Source of the DNA: Torreya grandis
Taxonomy: Eukaryota; Streptophyta; Pinopsida; Cupressales; Taxaceae
Direction: 5' to 3'
NCBI GenBank assembly: GCA_037957365.1
Contig: JARHVA010001739.1
Coordinates: forward strand, 1,426,001 to 1,490,000
DNA: 64,000 bases
Part shown: positions 1-10,010 of the stretch, in pieces
Position numbering within the stretch: position 1 is the stretch's first letter
Layout: the number at the start of each line of letters is the position of its first letter
Made by a program: the position numbers and the translations under genes
The notes under the pieces: model-generated
What the model saw: only the letters and a program-made list of their open reading frames with translations
The model's database searches: none
What the model was told of the DNA's origin: nothing

Positions 1-290
1 ATGATTATGAAGAGTTGGCTAGTATTAGCTAGCTCTAAGGATCTTGTGTACTGTCATTTTGACTGAGTAGTGTCCTTCACCAGGTTCATCATGGTAAGCA
101 TGAATGATGTCATACATTTCATTCTCTTTTACAAACCCATGGAAGACATGATTAGGTCCATTTTAAATAATATACCATTAATCCATTTAAAACAAAAAAT
201 TTCTTTAATCAAACGTTTGTTTTATTTCCTAGTGAACCAAAAAGGAAACTTTTGTGTAGCTAAAAAGTTTGCTATATTAGTAAACTGAGG
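1..290 (-). pseudogene. E0 integrase N-terminal zinc-binding (H2C2) relic
   Basis: The minus strand encodes a stretch like the start of Ty3/gypsy integrase. It has the residues HAYHDEPGEGHY followed by a KMTVHKIL-like segment, matching the His-His part of the H2C2 zinc finger, and an upstream WINGILFKMD-like segment typical of the linker from RNase H. The reading frame is broken by stops and at least one shift. The Cys-Cys half and the catalytic core would lie beyond the left window edge. It follows the E0 RNase H in the expected order. Confidence 0.7.
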
Positions 291-299
291 TGATTATGA

Positions 300-840
300 T
301 GTAATAAAAAATAGTTGCTCATCTGGGAAATTGTATTCTATAGGTTCTTCTTCATATGCCTTGTTTAATCTAGAAATAAAATCAACAACCACATTGAACT
401 TACCAAGTTTATCAATGATTGTTATGTCAAATTCCTAAAACAGTAATAGTCATCTTATAATTCTTCCTCATATCACTAGTTTGTCCATCAAATATCTGAT
501 AGATGCATGATCAATATATACAATTTTTTTGTAACTAGTAATATAGTGTCTAAAATTGTTTATGGCATAAATTATAGCATGAAATTCTTTCTCAGTGGTT
601 GTGTAATTTCTCTCAGTAGGAGTCAAGTTCTTGCTAATGTAATATATGGTGTACATCTGTCCATATTCATATTTTTGTCCTAAGACTACCCCCATATCAT
701 GATTAGATGTATCAGTGTAAATATGGAAGGGATATGACCAATTAGGTCCTCGTAGGACTGGGGCAAAACTCAGTTCCTCCTTAATAGTCTCAAAGACTTG
801 TTGGTAATCTGGACTCTAAACAAACTCATTCTCTTTTATC
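300..840 (-). pseudogene. E0 RNase H domain relic
   Basis: An open segment of 75 codons at 468-695 reads like Ty3/gypsy RNase H, with YYISKNLTPTERNYTTTEKE and then a VYIDHASIRYLMDK-type stretch. Just before it (about 690-770) the minus strand reads IYTDTSNHDMG, which carries the first catalytic Asp. After the open stretch the frame is broken, then resumes with EFDITIIDKLGKFNVVVDF, the usual C-terminal tether. This enzyme removes the RNA strand during reverse transcription. It sits directly downstream of the E0 RT. Stops show it is inactive. Confidence 0.85.
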
Positions 841-889
841 AGTAAATCAAACATTAGAGCAATAATTTTGCTAAAATATTTTATAAACC

Positions 890-1725
890 TTCTGTAATAT
901 CTTGCATGGCCTAAGAATCTTTTGATATCAATCTAGTTTTGAGGGATAGATAATTTTGAAATGACTTCAATTTTATTTGGATCCACTTGGATTCCTTTTG
1001 TAAAAATATGATGTCCTAAAACTATTCCTTCCTCTACCATAATTAGATAATTTTCATAACTCAAGGATAGATGATGTTCTTCACATATTTTCAGTACTTT
1101 GCTTAGATTATTCAGACTTTCATCAAAGAATTCTCCATGAACATTAAAATCATCCATATAAATTTACACACAATCATTGGTTAAATCTAAAAATATGGCT
1201 AGGACTACTCATTGAAAGGTAGTAGGTGCATTGCACAAACCAAAGGGCAATACCCTATATGCAAATGTCCCCCATGGACAAGTGAATGTTTTTTTATCCT
1301 GATCTTCAGGTGTCACTTGTATTTGATTGTACCCTCTAAAACCATCAAAGAAAGAGAAGATATTTTCCTTGCCAAATTGTCAAGTACTTGATTAATAAAG
1401 GGTAAAGGAAAATAATCTTTCATGGTTTCTTTTTTTAGTTCCCTGTAGTCTATGCATACTCTCTATTTACCATTTTTATTAGAAATAATAACCAAGCAAG
1501 AGACCCATTATCTACCAGAAATAGAACAAATGAATTCCAATTCTAACAACTTTTCTATCTCAGTTTTCATAATGTCTCTTAAGGCAAGATTAATTCTTCT
1601 TTGAGGTTGTCTTATTGGTTTAATGTTCTCTATGTAGATATGGTGGGTGCATACACTTGGATGGACTCCCTTCATGTCTTGATATTCCCAAGTAAAATCT
1701 TTAGTATGTTCTCTAAGAACATCAA
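890..1725 (-). pseudogene. E0 reverse transcriptase relic
   Basis: The minus strand carries the RT motifs in order: an N-terminal IKPIRQPQRRIN-like segment (about 1590-1640), a CPWGTFAYRVLPFGLCNAPT segment (about 1210-1280), and the catalytic IYMDDF at about 1146-1163. After this comes an open stretch at 933-1157 with VLGHHIFTKGIQVDPNKI, the thumb/connection start. Several stops and frameshifts interrupt it. Family knowledge says this copies element RNA to cDNA. The order with RNase H (left) and protease (beyond A, right) fits Ty3/gypsy pol. Confidence 0.88.
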
Positions 1726-2116
1726 AGACCTTTACTTCCTAATCATCTATCAACAACTATTTATGTTGAGTAACTTCCCTGGTGCTATTGTTATTTGCTT
1801 AGTGCATGGATGAGAAGAATCTATTTATTTGAATTCACTCATTAAAGAGTTGAGAGGATAGGGATGTGAAAATAACATAAAAGACAATAGAAGGCTTTTA
1901 AAAAAGTATTTTGACCTTCATGTGCCCATTGCATAACATTTTATTGGATGTATCTATGGTCATACAAAATTATGGAAGAGGTGGGAAGAGATGGACATTC
2001 AGAATGATAGGAAGTGATTTCATTATAGGATCTTCTGTCAAAGTCTATAGCTAGACTAATAAGGTCCATAGCTAGATTGTTAAAATATGTAGCAATTTCG
2101 ATACTTTTGTTAACTC
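1726..2116 (-). other. E0 pol between protease and RT, degraded
   Basis: This stretch lies between the recognisable RT and the A insertion point. A 62-codon open stretch on the minus strand (1941-2129) partly overlaps it but crosses into A's LTR, so it is not a real gene. By position it should be the protease-RT spacer of E0. I see no conserved motif in it. Confidence 0.4.
2112..2116. repeat. Target-site duplication AACTC, left of element A
   Basis: AACTC immediately precedes the TG that opens A's left LTR. The same five bases follow the closing CA of A's right LTR at 14802-14806. This is a perfect 5-bp duplication and fixes the ends of A. Confidence 0.92.
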
Positions 2117-2253
2117 TGTTGTTCCCCAAAAAATATCACTCATTTTTGGGATAAAATTTGAACTATTTTGGTTTTCCAGACCAAAATTTGTCTCTTCCCT
2201 TTTCAAAATTTGTCTTGGGCATTCAAATTCTTCATTTTTCAAGCTTCTCAGAA

Positions 2254-2361
2254 AATCTACGGACTCTGCAGGCTTAAATCTACAGACTCTTCAGGCTTAA
2301 ATCTACATACTCTTCAGGCTTAAATCCACAGACTCTGTAGGCTTGAATCTATGGACTCAAT
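2254..2361 (+). repeat. 23-bp tandem repeats in A 5' LTR
   Basis: Four to five imperfect units of the form AATCTACAGACTCTTCAGGCTT follow one another here. The matching place in the 3' LTR (11647-11690) has only one to two units, so copy number differs between the two LTRs of one element. Confidence 0.75.
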
Positions 2362-2589
2362 AGGAGGAGAAATCTATGAACTCTACAAGAAAAGGAAAAT
2401 CTATGGACTCTGCAGGTCAAGCTGAATGGGCTTTACAGGGTGATTTCTATGAACTCTTTCAAGGTTAGAGAAAATCTACGGACTTGGTTTCTATAGACTC
2501 TGTAGGTAGGTTCATTTATACAGGTTCAAAGGCTTTTACAGGCAATTTCAGTCAAAAGAATCAGTTTTCAACACTTAGTCATTTTTTGG

Positions 2590-3480
2590 GATTGGTTCAG
2601 AGCCTTGGTTCAATCAAAAATCTCCATCGGCAAGCATCTAAGTGCAAAAAGATACTTGAACCATTGAACTGTTGCACCATTAAACCACTTTGGTTCAAAG
2701 GTTCAATGGGTTCAAGGTTCAACAAGTTCAACGTCATTGGCAAGAGTTAAGCGCTTCATCAAGGTTAAAAGTTCAATCATTTCAATTGGTTCATCGGCTT
2801 CAAAACACTTAGCCAAATCAAGGTGGCTTGAACCATTGAACCACTTTGGTTCAAATGTTCAACGGGTTCAAGGTTTAAAGACGGGTTCATTCAAATGGTT
2901 TGCTCAGTTCATCACTTCAGTTCAATCAAATGAACCATCATCTTGAACCATTTTGGTTCAAAGCTTGGTTCAACTGATTGGTTCAATGAAGTGCTTCAAT
3001 GGTGGGTTCAATCAAAGGAATGGTTCAATGGCTTGGTTCAACCAAATGGTTCACTCAGTTGGTTCATTCGCTCAGTTCATCCTTTGGTTCAATCAAACAG
3101 TTCATCAATCAGTTCAAGGCTTTGCTTGAACCGTTGAACCAAATCTTGGTTCAACAAAAAGGTTCAACATTTTTGTTCAATGCTTAGTTCATCGGCTTGG
3201 TTCATTCAATTGAACCATCGGCTTGAACCATTTTTGGTTCAACCGATTGGTTCAACAGAATGGTTCAAAGCCATGGTTTAAACACATGGATCAAAGGCAA
3301 GTTCAATGCATGGTTCAACCAAGAGGTTCACTCACTTGGTTTACTCAATTGGTTCATCCACTTGATTCATTCATTCGGTTCATTAGCTTGAACCATCAGC
3401 TTGAACCATTTTTGGTTCAACCGATTGGTTCAACAAAACGGTTCAACTGTTGGTTCATCGCCAAAGTTCAAAGGGGCAAT
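2590..3480 (+). repeat. GGTTCAA / TTGAACC-rich zone, A 5' LTR
   Basis: The heptamer GGTTCAA and its complement TTGAACC, often extended to TTGGTTCAA or TTGAACCATT, recur dozens of times at irregular spacing over about 900 bp. Both orientations are mixed, so many short hairpins are possible. The zone is present in both LTRs and precedes the TATA box by about 1.1 kb, placing it in U3. Predicted proteins here are low-complexity artefacts. Confidence 0.85.
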
Positions 3481-3631
3481 TTAATGCAAAAGGAAGCTTC
3501 CCAAAGGACAACTGACCTTGCGAAGGACACTTAATCGACAAAAGCACCCTTTAGAAGGGTCATTTTCAAGGAAGCCGAAAGGTAATTCTTTCAGATTTTT
3601 GTTTAAGGCATTTAAAATTGGCTAAAGACAT

Positions 3632-3688
3632 AATTCTTTCAGACTTTTGTCTGAAGGAATTCCTTCAGACAAAAAGTCTGAAAGAATT
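3632..3688. repeat. 57-bp near-perfect palindrome in A 5' LTR
   Basis: The sequence from AATTCTTTCAGAC to GTCTGAAAGAATT folds back on itself around a central GGAATTCC, with a single-base bulge (four T against five A). A matching palindrome is at 12970-13026 in the other LTR. Confidence 0.88.
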
Positions 3689-4568
3689 CAAGAAGTAAAT
3701 GCAGGCATAAAACCCGAAGACTTGTTCAAAGACTTGGCGGAACAAATTTCCGTAGACTTTGTGTCTGCGGTAATTTTCCCCAGGGAAATTGTTTGCAGGC
3801 GAAAGCCCGGGGAAAATGTCTGTGAGAAAGTACCTATAGAGAAAGCCCGAGGGATAGTCTACGGGGGAAAATGTGAGAGACTCTTAAGGAAAAGGCCACC
3901 GAAGGACCCTAAAGGGCAGGTGCCCTTGCGGGGGACTCTCAGCTGCCAAAGTTGAAGGACATTTTCAAGAAGTTCAAAGAAAGAACTTAACTATTTGCCA
4001 GAACAAAGAAGCTCGAAGGCCTTTTGAAGATCACCTAAAAAGAGAGATACCCTTGTGGAGGGCTCTTTATGCCTCATTCAGGGATCATTTTTTAAGGTCT
4101 AAAAGGGCAAGTCCGATCCAAAAAAGTGCCAAACAGAGAGCCAAAAGAGGACCAAGGGGTGACACGCCTGAAGACATCAAATTCAAGATAGTGAACTAGC
4201 CGTTGAGAGCACATCGACAGGCATGTGAATGTTAATTTTAAAGCCCATAAAATAGCCGTTGATCCTTTGAATCTACAGACCCAAATTCATTCACAGACTT
4301 CAAGGCTAAGACCAATAGAAAGTGAGGAAGAAACAAAATAGCAAATTGAATCCAAGACTTGATTCAATTAACCAAAAAAGGAGGAACGATGAAGGTAAGA
4401 TCAAATCGCCAGGTGGACATTGAAAGTTGCAATCTTTCAATTGCGTGGCTTGTTTATCTGCATTGAGAAGATCAAATGGGTAAAATGCCCCAAAGTTCTA
4501 GCTTGTCTTCCTAACAGTTTTCCACGCAACATGATGTGTTACTGTTCCTGAGTCCTCCTTGAAGAGGC

Positions 4569-4576
4569 TATATAAG
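4569..4576 (+). promoter_or_regulatory. TATA box of A 5' LTR (TATATAAG)
   Basis: GCTATATAAGGGACC is a strong plant TATA box and is conserved at 13917-13924 in the 3' LTR. Transcription would start about 30 bases downstream, giving an R/U5 of roughly 750 bases. Confidence 0.75.
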
Positions 4577-4644
4577 GGACCCTCTCTTATTGTAAATGGA
4601 TCTCTTTTTTGACAATCTGAATGAAACTCTACCCAAATTGAAAG

Positions 4645-4995
4645 GCATCATTAAGACTTTGTGCTCAGTCTGTTGATCATATTTTGTTATTAGAATAAGA
4701 AAGCAGGGACTTTTTTAGACTTTGTGCTATGATATCTTTGTTGTTGAGGAAACTGTTCTTATGTCTTTTTCCTTGATATATTTTCTATTCCATTAATTAA
4801 ACATGCAGGATTAGCAAAATTAGTCAGGAAGATGTCCTGAAGAATCAACTGTGGAGAGACTTTGTGCCCCCATAGCTGCCTTCAGTGTGTTTTCTTTTCA
4901 TTTCTATGTAAAAGACTTTGGGATGACTTTGTGCCCTCACTGTCTTTCGTACTTTACTCTTGAGCATTTTAGGTGGAGACTTTGTGTTGTATATC
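4645..4995 (+). repeat. GACTTTGTGC motif series in A 5' LTR R/U5
   Basis: Five copies of (A/T)GACTTTGTG(C/T) occur at about 4654, 4718, 4858, 4925 and 4977, at uneven spacing, all on the plus strand and downstream of the TATA box. The same series is present in the 3' LTR (about 14002-14335). Confidence 0.7.
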
Positions 4996-5366
4996 TATTT
5001 GTTGGTTACTACACCTTCAGTTACATTCTACTTTTATTTCCAAGAGTATTCTTGTGGCTGGCTGAATAGTTCTTCTGAAAGAAGAGGAGTGTTGTCTGTC
5101 ATTTCCCTTGAGTTTTTCCTTTGTTTTGCACACATCATCTCTAAAGAAAGAGAGATGGATGGATTTTTATACCCTTGAGTATTATTTTCTATCTAAACAT
5201 ATATATAGCATATCCACAGGGAACCTCCCCTTGATGAGAGGAGAGAGTAGTCCCCTTCTAATGTGATAAACTTACACAGCAGGATGACTAATCTTCCTAC
5301 TTTGGCTGATCAGACCTATTTTGTTTACCAGTATGCTGATCAACAAAATATTCAACCAACAATTTT

Positions 5367-5384
5367 TGGTGACTCCACTGGGGA
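5367..5384 (+). other. A primer-binding site (tRNA-Arg type)
   Basis: TGGTGACTCCACTGGGGA begins five bases after the left LTR. It matches the complement of a plant tRNA-Arg 3' end (TGGCGACTCCGCTGGGGA) except for two changes that are both CpG decay. Minus-strand DNA synthesis would start here. tRNA-Arg priming is known for Ogre/Tat elements. Confidence 0.82.
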
Positions 5385-5571
5385 TATACCTATTATCCAT
5401 CTATAGTCTTATCATTCACCTCCACACTAACAAGGAAAGAATGCACAGTTTAAAGCCTCAAGCTTTAAATGAAGCAAAGTCAATTCTTTTCCATTTTTGT
5501 TTCACAATCTGGTAGATTCAAGGTATACATGAAGCCAAAGGGATAAAGGTATCATTGACCCTATATTCGAG
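5385..5571 (+). other. A leader between primer site and gag
   Basis: Untranslated leader with no motif seen. An ATG at 5529 is out of frame with gag by one base. The first in-frame codon of the gag stretch (5572) is TTG, so the original start codon is lost or shifted. Confidence 0.5.
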
Positions 5572-7080
5572 TTGGTACAACAAAGTGATTTTGATCTATT
5601 TCCTTCACCATCTTGTCTCCAACAAACTAGGAGCTTCCCTCCTACTAAAGCCAGATCTCCATTACCAGACGAAGTATCCACTTCTATTGTTGATAAAGTT
5701 ATGCCTATAATTACCCCTTTGAGATTTGTTGTCCCTCCTTTCCAGAATCTTATAATGGTAGTTCAAGGCCCCTGGGGTAATGATTTTGGTCCTCTTAATC
5801 TTACTCCTCTACATGAGCTTCCACACAGTTCTAAGAAGAATTTCCCTAAATTTTATGGTGATGGGAAAGTTCATCCTGATGAACACATTACAACATTCAG
5901 CATAGCTTGTGGAGTAATTGGAGTAGAATTTGAAGATGTAGCAGTTAGGCTATTTATAGAAACATTACAAGGAACTGCTGCAGATTGGTTTTATCATCTA
6001 CAGGCTCGGTCTGTAACCGATTGGAATACTCTCAAAAATAATTTTGAAGCCAAATTCAAACCTATAGAAGATGCACATGCACTTTTGGCTCAACTTACAC
6101 AAATGAAGAAAGAGCCCTATGAGGCTATGAGAGGCTTCATTGCCAAATTTGACAAATTGAGAAATAGAATTCCTGTCATTGCTCGACCTATAACTAAGAA
6201 TCTCAAATGTTTCTTCATTAATTCTCAGTTACCTGAAGTCAATTTTCTCTTGAGACATGCTGGTCAAATAGATCTTGTTGCAGCTCAACATTTGGCCACT
6301 AAAGTAAAAGATGATCTCATCTTAGTAGGGAAGATTAGAAGAGATCCAAATAGAAATACAGCTTCATCATCTTCTGCATTTGCATCTACAAGCACCACAA
6401 ATCCAATGGTGCAAAAATTAGCAAATGAGTTGCTTGCTCTCAAAAAGTAAATGGCTCAAGGAATGTCTTCTGCTCCTACATATAGAAAGACATTCCCAAA
6501 TTAGTCATATCAGGGTAATGTTGCTAGGAATCAAGCGCAACAAAATTGTCTTCCTCCCCCACAAGGAAAACTTGCCCTGGAAGCTCCTCCAACCAATTCA
6601 GCAATGGGATACCTTGAAGCAAAATTAGAGTTTTTTTTCCAACCTGAATTAAATCAAGAAAATGATGCTGATATCATTGAAGACAATCAATAAGAATCAG
6701 TTGGCAACTCCCACATTGGTTTTTTGAATTACCAAGATGAACTCGAAAGCAAAGGAGAAGCTTTAGATGGATCATATGCAGTGTTTACTAGATCCAAAAA
6801 CCAATCAGTCCAGCAGGTTGATAAAGAAAAGATAGAAGAGCAATTATATCCAGTAGTCACAATTGCTAAATGTGGAACCACTCTGCCTTTTTAGCCAAAA
6901 TATCTAGTAATCACCTAAAAGGTAAATACATCAATTGCACCTTCACCTTCTACTCCTAATTCACAAACTAGCCCACCTCCCATCCCTCCTAAAACTCAGA
7001 AAGTTGAAGTACCTTTCTCTGTACCTAGCTCGATTCAGCCATTTGACATAATTGATCATGTCAAAAAGACAAAAATACAG
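5572..7080 (+). pseudogene. A gag polyprotein, first 292 codons open
   Basis: Gag forms the virus-like particle that packages element RNA. The open stretch 5572-6450 contains the Retrotrans_gag signature: a KFYGDGKVHPDEHITTF entry, then LQGTAADWFYHL, SVTDWNTLKNNFEAKF, and a downstream MRGFIAKFDKLRNRIP. After 6450 the frame continues with scattered stops through a Gln/Pro-rich tail to about 7080. I see no CCHC zinc knuckle. The first part is surprisingly intact compared with the rest of A, but the start codon is not an ATG. It is followed in the same direction by protease. Confidence 0.85.
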
Positions 7081-7776
7081 ATGTCTGAATTTGAATACTT
7101 GCAGTCCAATCCTGATCAATTGAATAAGTTGGTCCTATATGTCAAAAACCAAATCATCCCTGTAGGACAAAAGGCTAAAAAATTAATTCTTGATTCTCCA
7201 AAGAACACGCCTATTCCAAATAATCTGGTTATTACTCCTCCAGCTGCTCCTGAAAAAATATAATCCTTCTATGTTTCCCTATTAATCAATGGTCACAAGC
7301 TGAGTAACTATATCATAGATTCAGGTGCATCTCACAATGTCATGCCTACTAAAGTAGCTGAGTCTCTTGGTCTCACATTGACCAAGACATTTGGGAGATG
7401 TTTCTCCATGGAGAACAAGCAAGTACCATTGCTAAGGCAAATCAAAGATGCCCAATTTGTATTTGCAGCCTTTCCAGACAAGAGAATCAAGATGACTGTC
7501 TTGGTGGTTGACATTCCAACATCCTATGGCATTTTGCTTGGACAAATTTTTTGTAAGGACATGGGAGGAGAATTGAGCATGGATCTATCTGAGGAAAGGA
7601 TCCCTATCCAAGGCGTGATGAAGAGATTGCTCCCTGAAAAGGAAGCAAAGTATGTAGTCACCCAAACATCAGCTCCTGAAGCTCAAATCCTTTTTGAATC
7701 CACATGTATGGGTAACTACTTTCTATATACAGATGAAGAAAGACCCTCCATCTTTGATGAAAGAAAGTCTGAATAA
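7081..7776 (+). pseudogene. A aspartic protease
   Basis: Retroviral-type aspartic protease that would cut the polyprotein. Active-site IIDSGASHNV lies at about 7312-7341 (Asp codon 7318-7320), and the second landmark GILLGQIFC at about 7528-7554. An open stretch of 144 codons (7342-7776) covers most of the domain. A TAA at 7261 separates it from the preceding open stretch. The chain then runs without a gap into the RNase H segment after the stop at 7774. Confidence 0.88.
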
Positions 7777-8490
7777 AATTTAGTATTAGATGAGATATGG
7801 ATTTTGGAATTTGATGGTAGTTGTTCCTCTACTGGTTCGGGTGCTGGCATTGTGTTGATATCTCCTCAAAGAGATATGTTCCCTTCATCTTACAAATTAT
7901 AATTTAGTAACACTAACAATACATCTGAATGTGAATCTCTGTTGCTTGGCATGAAGGCTGCTCAAGAAAAAGGCATCAAGTTTCTTCATGCCAAAGGGGA
8001 TGCTGAATTAGTGGTCTGTCAAGTGAGAAATCTATATCAGACCAAGAATGAGAGATTACGCCACTACTGCAACTTGGTTTGGGATCAAATTGAAAGCTTT
8101 GATGCTTTCAACATTTCTACCATACCTAGAGAGTCTAATGATAGAGCTGATGCACTTGTTGTTTCAAGGACTCTCTTAGTTCCTCATTCAGATTTCAAAG
8201 AAGACAAATATACCATTGAGCTAGTCTATAGACCAAGTGTTCCTGACAATGCTGATCATTGCCAAGTATTCAATGATGATCATCAAATCATTTCCTTCCT
8301 GGAACAAAAAGACAATTTTGAACAACTATGTTTTGAAGGTAGTGAATCTCAGAAGCCTGAATCTATTTTTGAATCTAGTTCAGATATAAATGAAGAGTTC
8401 TTACAGCTTAAAGGAAACAAAATTCCCAAAGGCTTAGTTTCTCTTGAGAAGTTGTTTGACAAGCATGATAGATTTATCAAACAACAATAA
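7777..8490 (+). pseudogene. A archaeal-type RNase H, placed before RT
   Basis: This is a second RNase H of the RVT_3/archaeal type. All four acidic residues are visible: Asp in EFDGS (7813-7815), Glu in SECES (7927-7935), Asp in KGDAEL (7999-8001) and Asp in NDRADAL (8149-8151). Landmarks LVVCQVRNLYQ and FNISTIPRES fit the family. The 182-codon open stretch at 7942-8490 carries the domain end and then an acidic spacer with KGNKIPKGLVSLEKLF leading to RT. In the usual Tat layout this domain lies between the native RNase H and integrase; here it precedes RT. One stop (a Gln codon, near 7900) interrupts it. Confidence 0.85.
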
Positions 8491-9543
8491 ATAGATTCAA
8501 GTTTCTCTCAAAGATTCAATCAAGTGAATCTGACCAATAAAGAAAATCCCAATATGGTCAACATTGGTAAGTGCTACACCTTTGAAGAAAGATTCAAGTT
8601 CACCTCTTTGCTCTGTTAATACATTGATGTTTTAGCGTATTCTTATGAAGACTTGAAGTCTCTCAGACCTGATGAAATCTACCATCACATTCCTCTCAAG
8701 GCTGACTCAACGCCCTATAATTAAAAATACAGACAATATAATCGAAAATTTTTAGGTACTATTATGTCTGAGATACAGAAAATGTTAAATGCTAAAATCA
8801 TTTTCCCAATCCATCACTCTACATGGATTGTGAACATAGTGCCTGTAAGAAAAAAGAATGGCAAAATTTGCATTTGTGTAGATTTCAAGAATCTAAATCA
8901 GTCATCTTTAAAAGACAATTACTCTTTGCCAATCATGGATCAAGTGCTTCAAATAGTGACATGGTTAGAGATGTTATTAATGTTGGATGGCTTCTCAGGG
9001 TATAATCAAGTCAAAGTTGGTGAAATAGACCAACACAAGACTGCATTCACCACACCTTGGGGTACATTTGCATATAGAAGAATGCCTTTTGGCTTAATAA
9101 ATGTTGGTGCCACTTTTTAGAGAGCAATGGACATGGATTTCAAAGATGAGATTGGAAAATTCATAGTGGTATATCTTGATGACTTAACTATCTTTTCAAA
9201 GCATCGATCTGATCATGTACGCCACTCACAACAAGTGCTGGAGCGCTACCATTAGAATGGTATTTCCTTGAACCCCAAGAAGTCTATTCTTGCAATAACA
9301 GAGGGGAAACTCCTTGGACACATTGTGTCAAAAGAAGGCATAAAGATTGACTCAGACAGAGTCAAGTCTATTCAAGATTTGAATTTGCCTACAAGTAAAA
9401 ATGTTGTTCACTCTTTCTTCAGAAAAGTGAATTTCTTACAGAGATTCATCCCTGAATTTGCTAAGAAGACTAGACACATTGTGAACATGATGAAAGGGAA
9501 GACCATCTTCAGCTGGACTAAAGAAGGCAAATCAATGTTTTAG
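8491..9543 (+). pseudogene. A reverse transcriptase
   Basis: RT motifs run in order: VPVRKKNGKICICVDFKNLN (about 8839-8898), DGFSGYNQVKV, TTPWGTFAYRRMPFGL (about 9049-9096), the catalytic YLDD at 9172-9183, and KLLGHIVSKEGIKID (about 9307-9351). Open stretches at 8764-9120 and 9268-9543 are separated by stops at 9118 and near 9253, both where the family has Gln (for example ATFQRAMD). Its RNase H neighbours lie on both sides, the archaeal type before and the native type after. Confidence 0.92.
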
Positions 9544-10010
9544 GATATCAAGACCACCATTGCTCACACCCCTACCTTGGTTTGTCCAGATTACCATAGA
9601 TATTTCATCATATACAGCTATGAGTTTGAACACACTCTCTCAGCAATTCTTGTTCAATAGGACAAGGAAGGTATGGAATCTCCTATCTCTTTCATGAGTT
9701 GCCCTCTCAAAACCCATGAAATGAAGTATTCAAATATAGAGAAGCATGCCTATGCATTGGTGAAAGCAGTCAAACATTTCCACTTCTATATTCTGAATTC
9801 ACACACTACTGCCTTAGTTCCTGACACTACAATCAAGTCTATATTAACTCAGCAGGAGTTTGGCACCAAAAGAGGTAATTGGATTGCAAAGATCCAAGAG
9901 TTTGATCTAGACATCAAGCTGACAAAGCTGGTCAGGGGTAAAGGCCTATGCCAATTAATTGCTGACAATAAGCCAGAAGATACACAGCGTGAAGAAACTG
10001 AAGTGGAAGA
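9544..10010 (+). pseudogene. A native RNase H, degenerate active site
   Basis: This follows RT directly, as the native Ty3/gypsy RNase H does. The scaffold is recognisable: EHTLSAILVQ, SFMSCPLKTHEMKYSNIEKH, and a late KIQEFDLDIKLTKL tether. The place of the first catalytic Asp (TDAS in active enzymes) reads IIYSYEFEHT, so the Asp is missing, and the last acidic motif is also not clear. That suggests this copy serves as a structural connection domain while the upstream archaeal-type domain does the cutting. The role split is inference. Confidence 0.78.

Larger units (their letters stand above)
2117..5361 (+). repeat. A 5' LTR (3245 bp)
   Basis: Direct repeat of 11510-14801. It starts TGTTGTTCCCC and ends CAACCAACA. 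It contains 23-bp tandem repeats near its start, a long GGTTCAA-rich zone, a 57-bp palindrome, a TATA box at 4569 and a series of GACTTTGTGC motifs after the TATA box. Short open frames inside it are artefacts of the repeats. Confidence 0.93.

Noticed and set aside
2484..3534. Several overlapping open frames with Trp/Phe/Asn/Gly repeats
   Set aside because: All arise from GGTTCAA repeats in the LTR; the same is true for 11713-12963. No family resemblance.
3647..3955. 102-codon frame in A 5' LTR
   Set aside because: LTR sequence; the matching 3' LTR frame (13037-13303) is shifted and not conserved as protein.
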